DNA of 5,940 nucleotides from DATKZS01 sp035527835 [NCBI: bacterium]. Lineage in GTDB: Bacteria > RBG-13-61-14. The stretch spans positions 1-5,940 of the forward strand of contig DATKZS010000092.1 in NCBI GenBank assembly GCA_035527835.1. Reading direction: 5' to 3'. Below are positions 5,931-5,940 of the stretch, piece by piece. Within the stretch, counting starts at the first letter, position 1, and the number at the start of each line of letters is the position of its first letter. The notes below the pieces were generated by a model. That model did no database searches and was not told the origin of the DNA. It worked only from the letters and a program-made list of their open reading frames with translations. The translations under genes and the position numbers were made by a program.

Positions 5931-5940
5931 ATGAGTAATG
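5931..5940 (+). CDS. Start of a divergent gene (three codons only)
   Basis: ATG AGT AAT (Met-Ser-Asn) follows a near-perfect Shine-Dalgarno and then the window ends. The gene is divergent from the glgA operon, across a 176-base intergenic region that would contain both promoters. Nothing can be said about its product. Confidence 0.5.

Noticed and set aside
1-5940. CRISPR arrays, tRNA or rRNA genes, and insertion sequences.
   Set aside because: No regularly spaced direct repeats, cloverleaf-like sequences, rRNA motifs, transposase genes or terminal inverted repeats flanking a gene were seen.

Overview
The window holds five genes or gene parts. Four are on the minus strand and one begins on the plus strand at the right edge. 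Most of it (about 1730-5754) is strongly G+C-rich, with codon use to match. The left part (about 1-1660) is visibly more A+T-rich: bases 1141-1200 contain only 17 G or C in 60. A Sec-type signal peptide on the TPR protein, a bacterial GT5 glycogen synthase, clear Shine-Dalgarno sites and a REP-like extragenic palindrome all indicate a bacterium, probably a G+C-rich and possibly environmental or uncultured lineage with an outer membrane. The phylum cannot be fixed from this sequence.

Right block, read on the minus strand from right to left: a 459-aa protein of unknown family (4375-5754), then glycogen synthase glgA (2871-4331), then an exported protein made of about nine TPR repeats (1730-2833). 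The gaps are only 43 and 37 bases and contain no convincing terminator, so the three genes look like one operon. A possible promoter lies just upstream of the first gene. An imperfect hairpin sits in the gap before glgA. GlgA extends alpha-1,4-glucan in the cytosol. The jobs of its two neighbours are not evident.

Left block, same strand but apparently a separate unit: a 459-aa ABC/OLD-like AAA ATPase of the AAA_21/DUF3696 type (173-1552), joined by a TGATG stop/start overlap to a PIN-domain gene that runs off the left edge (1-173). It has its own TTGACA-type promoter with a 10-bp perfect palindrome at the predicted start of transcription. It is separated from the glg operon by a REP-like hairpin (1663-1718). 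An ATPase that lacks its own nuclease domain, tightly coupled to a PIN nuclease and set in DNA of different composition, looks like an accessory cassette. Phage defence or a related toxin-like role is the leading hypothesis, but it is an inference. The ATPase gene also carries an A8 tract at which a one-base slip in either direction gives an almost immediate stop.

At the right edge, a strong Shine-Dalgarno (5914-5920) and an ATG (5931) begin a divergent plus-strand gene, of which only three codons are visible.
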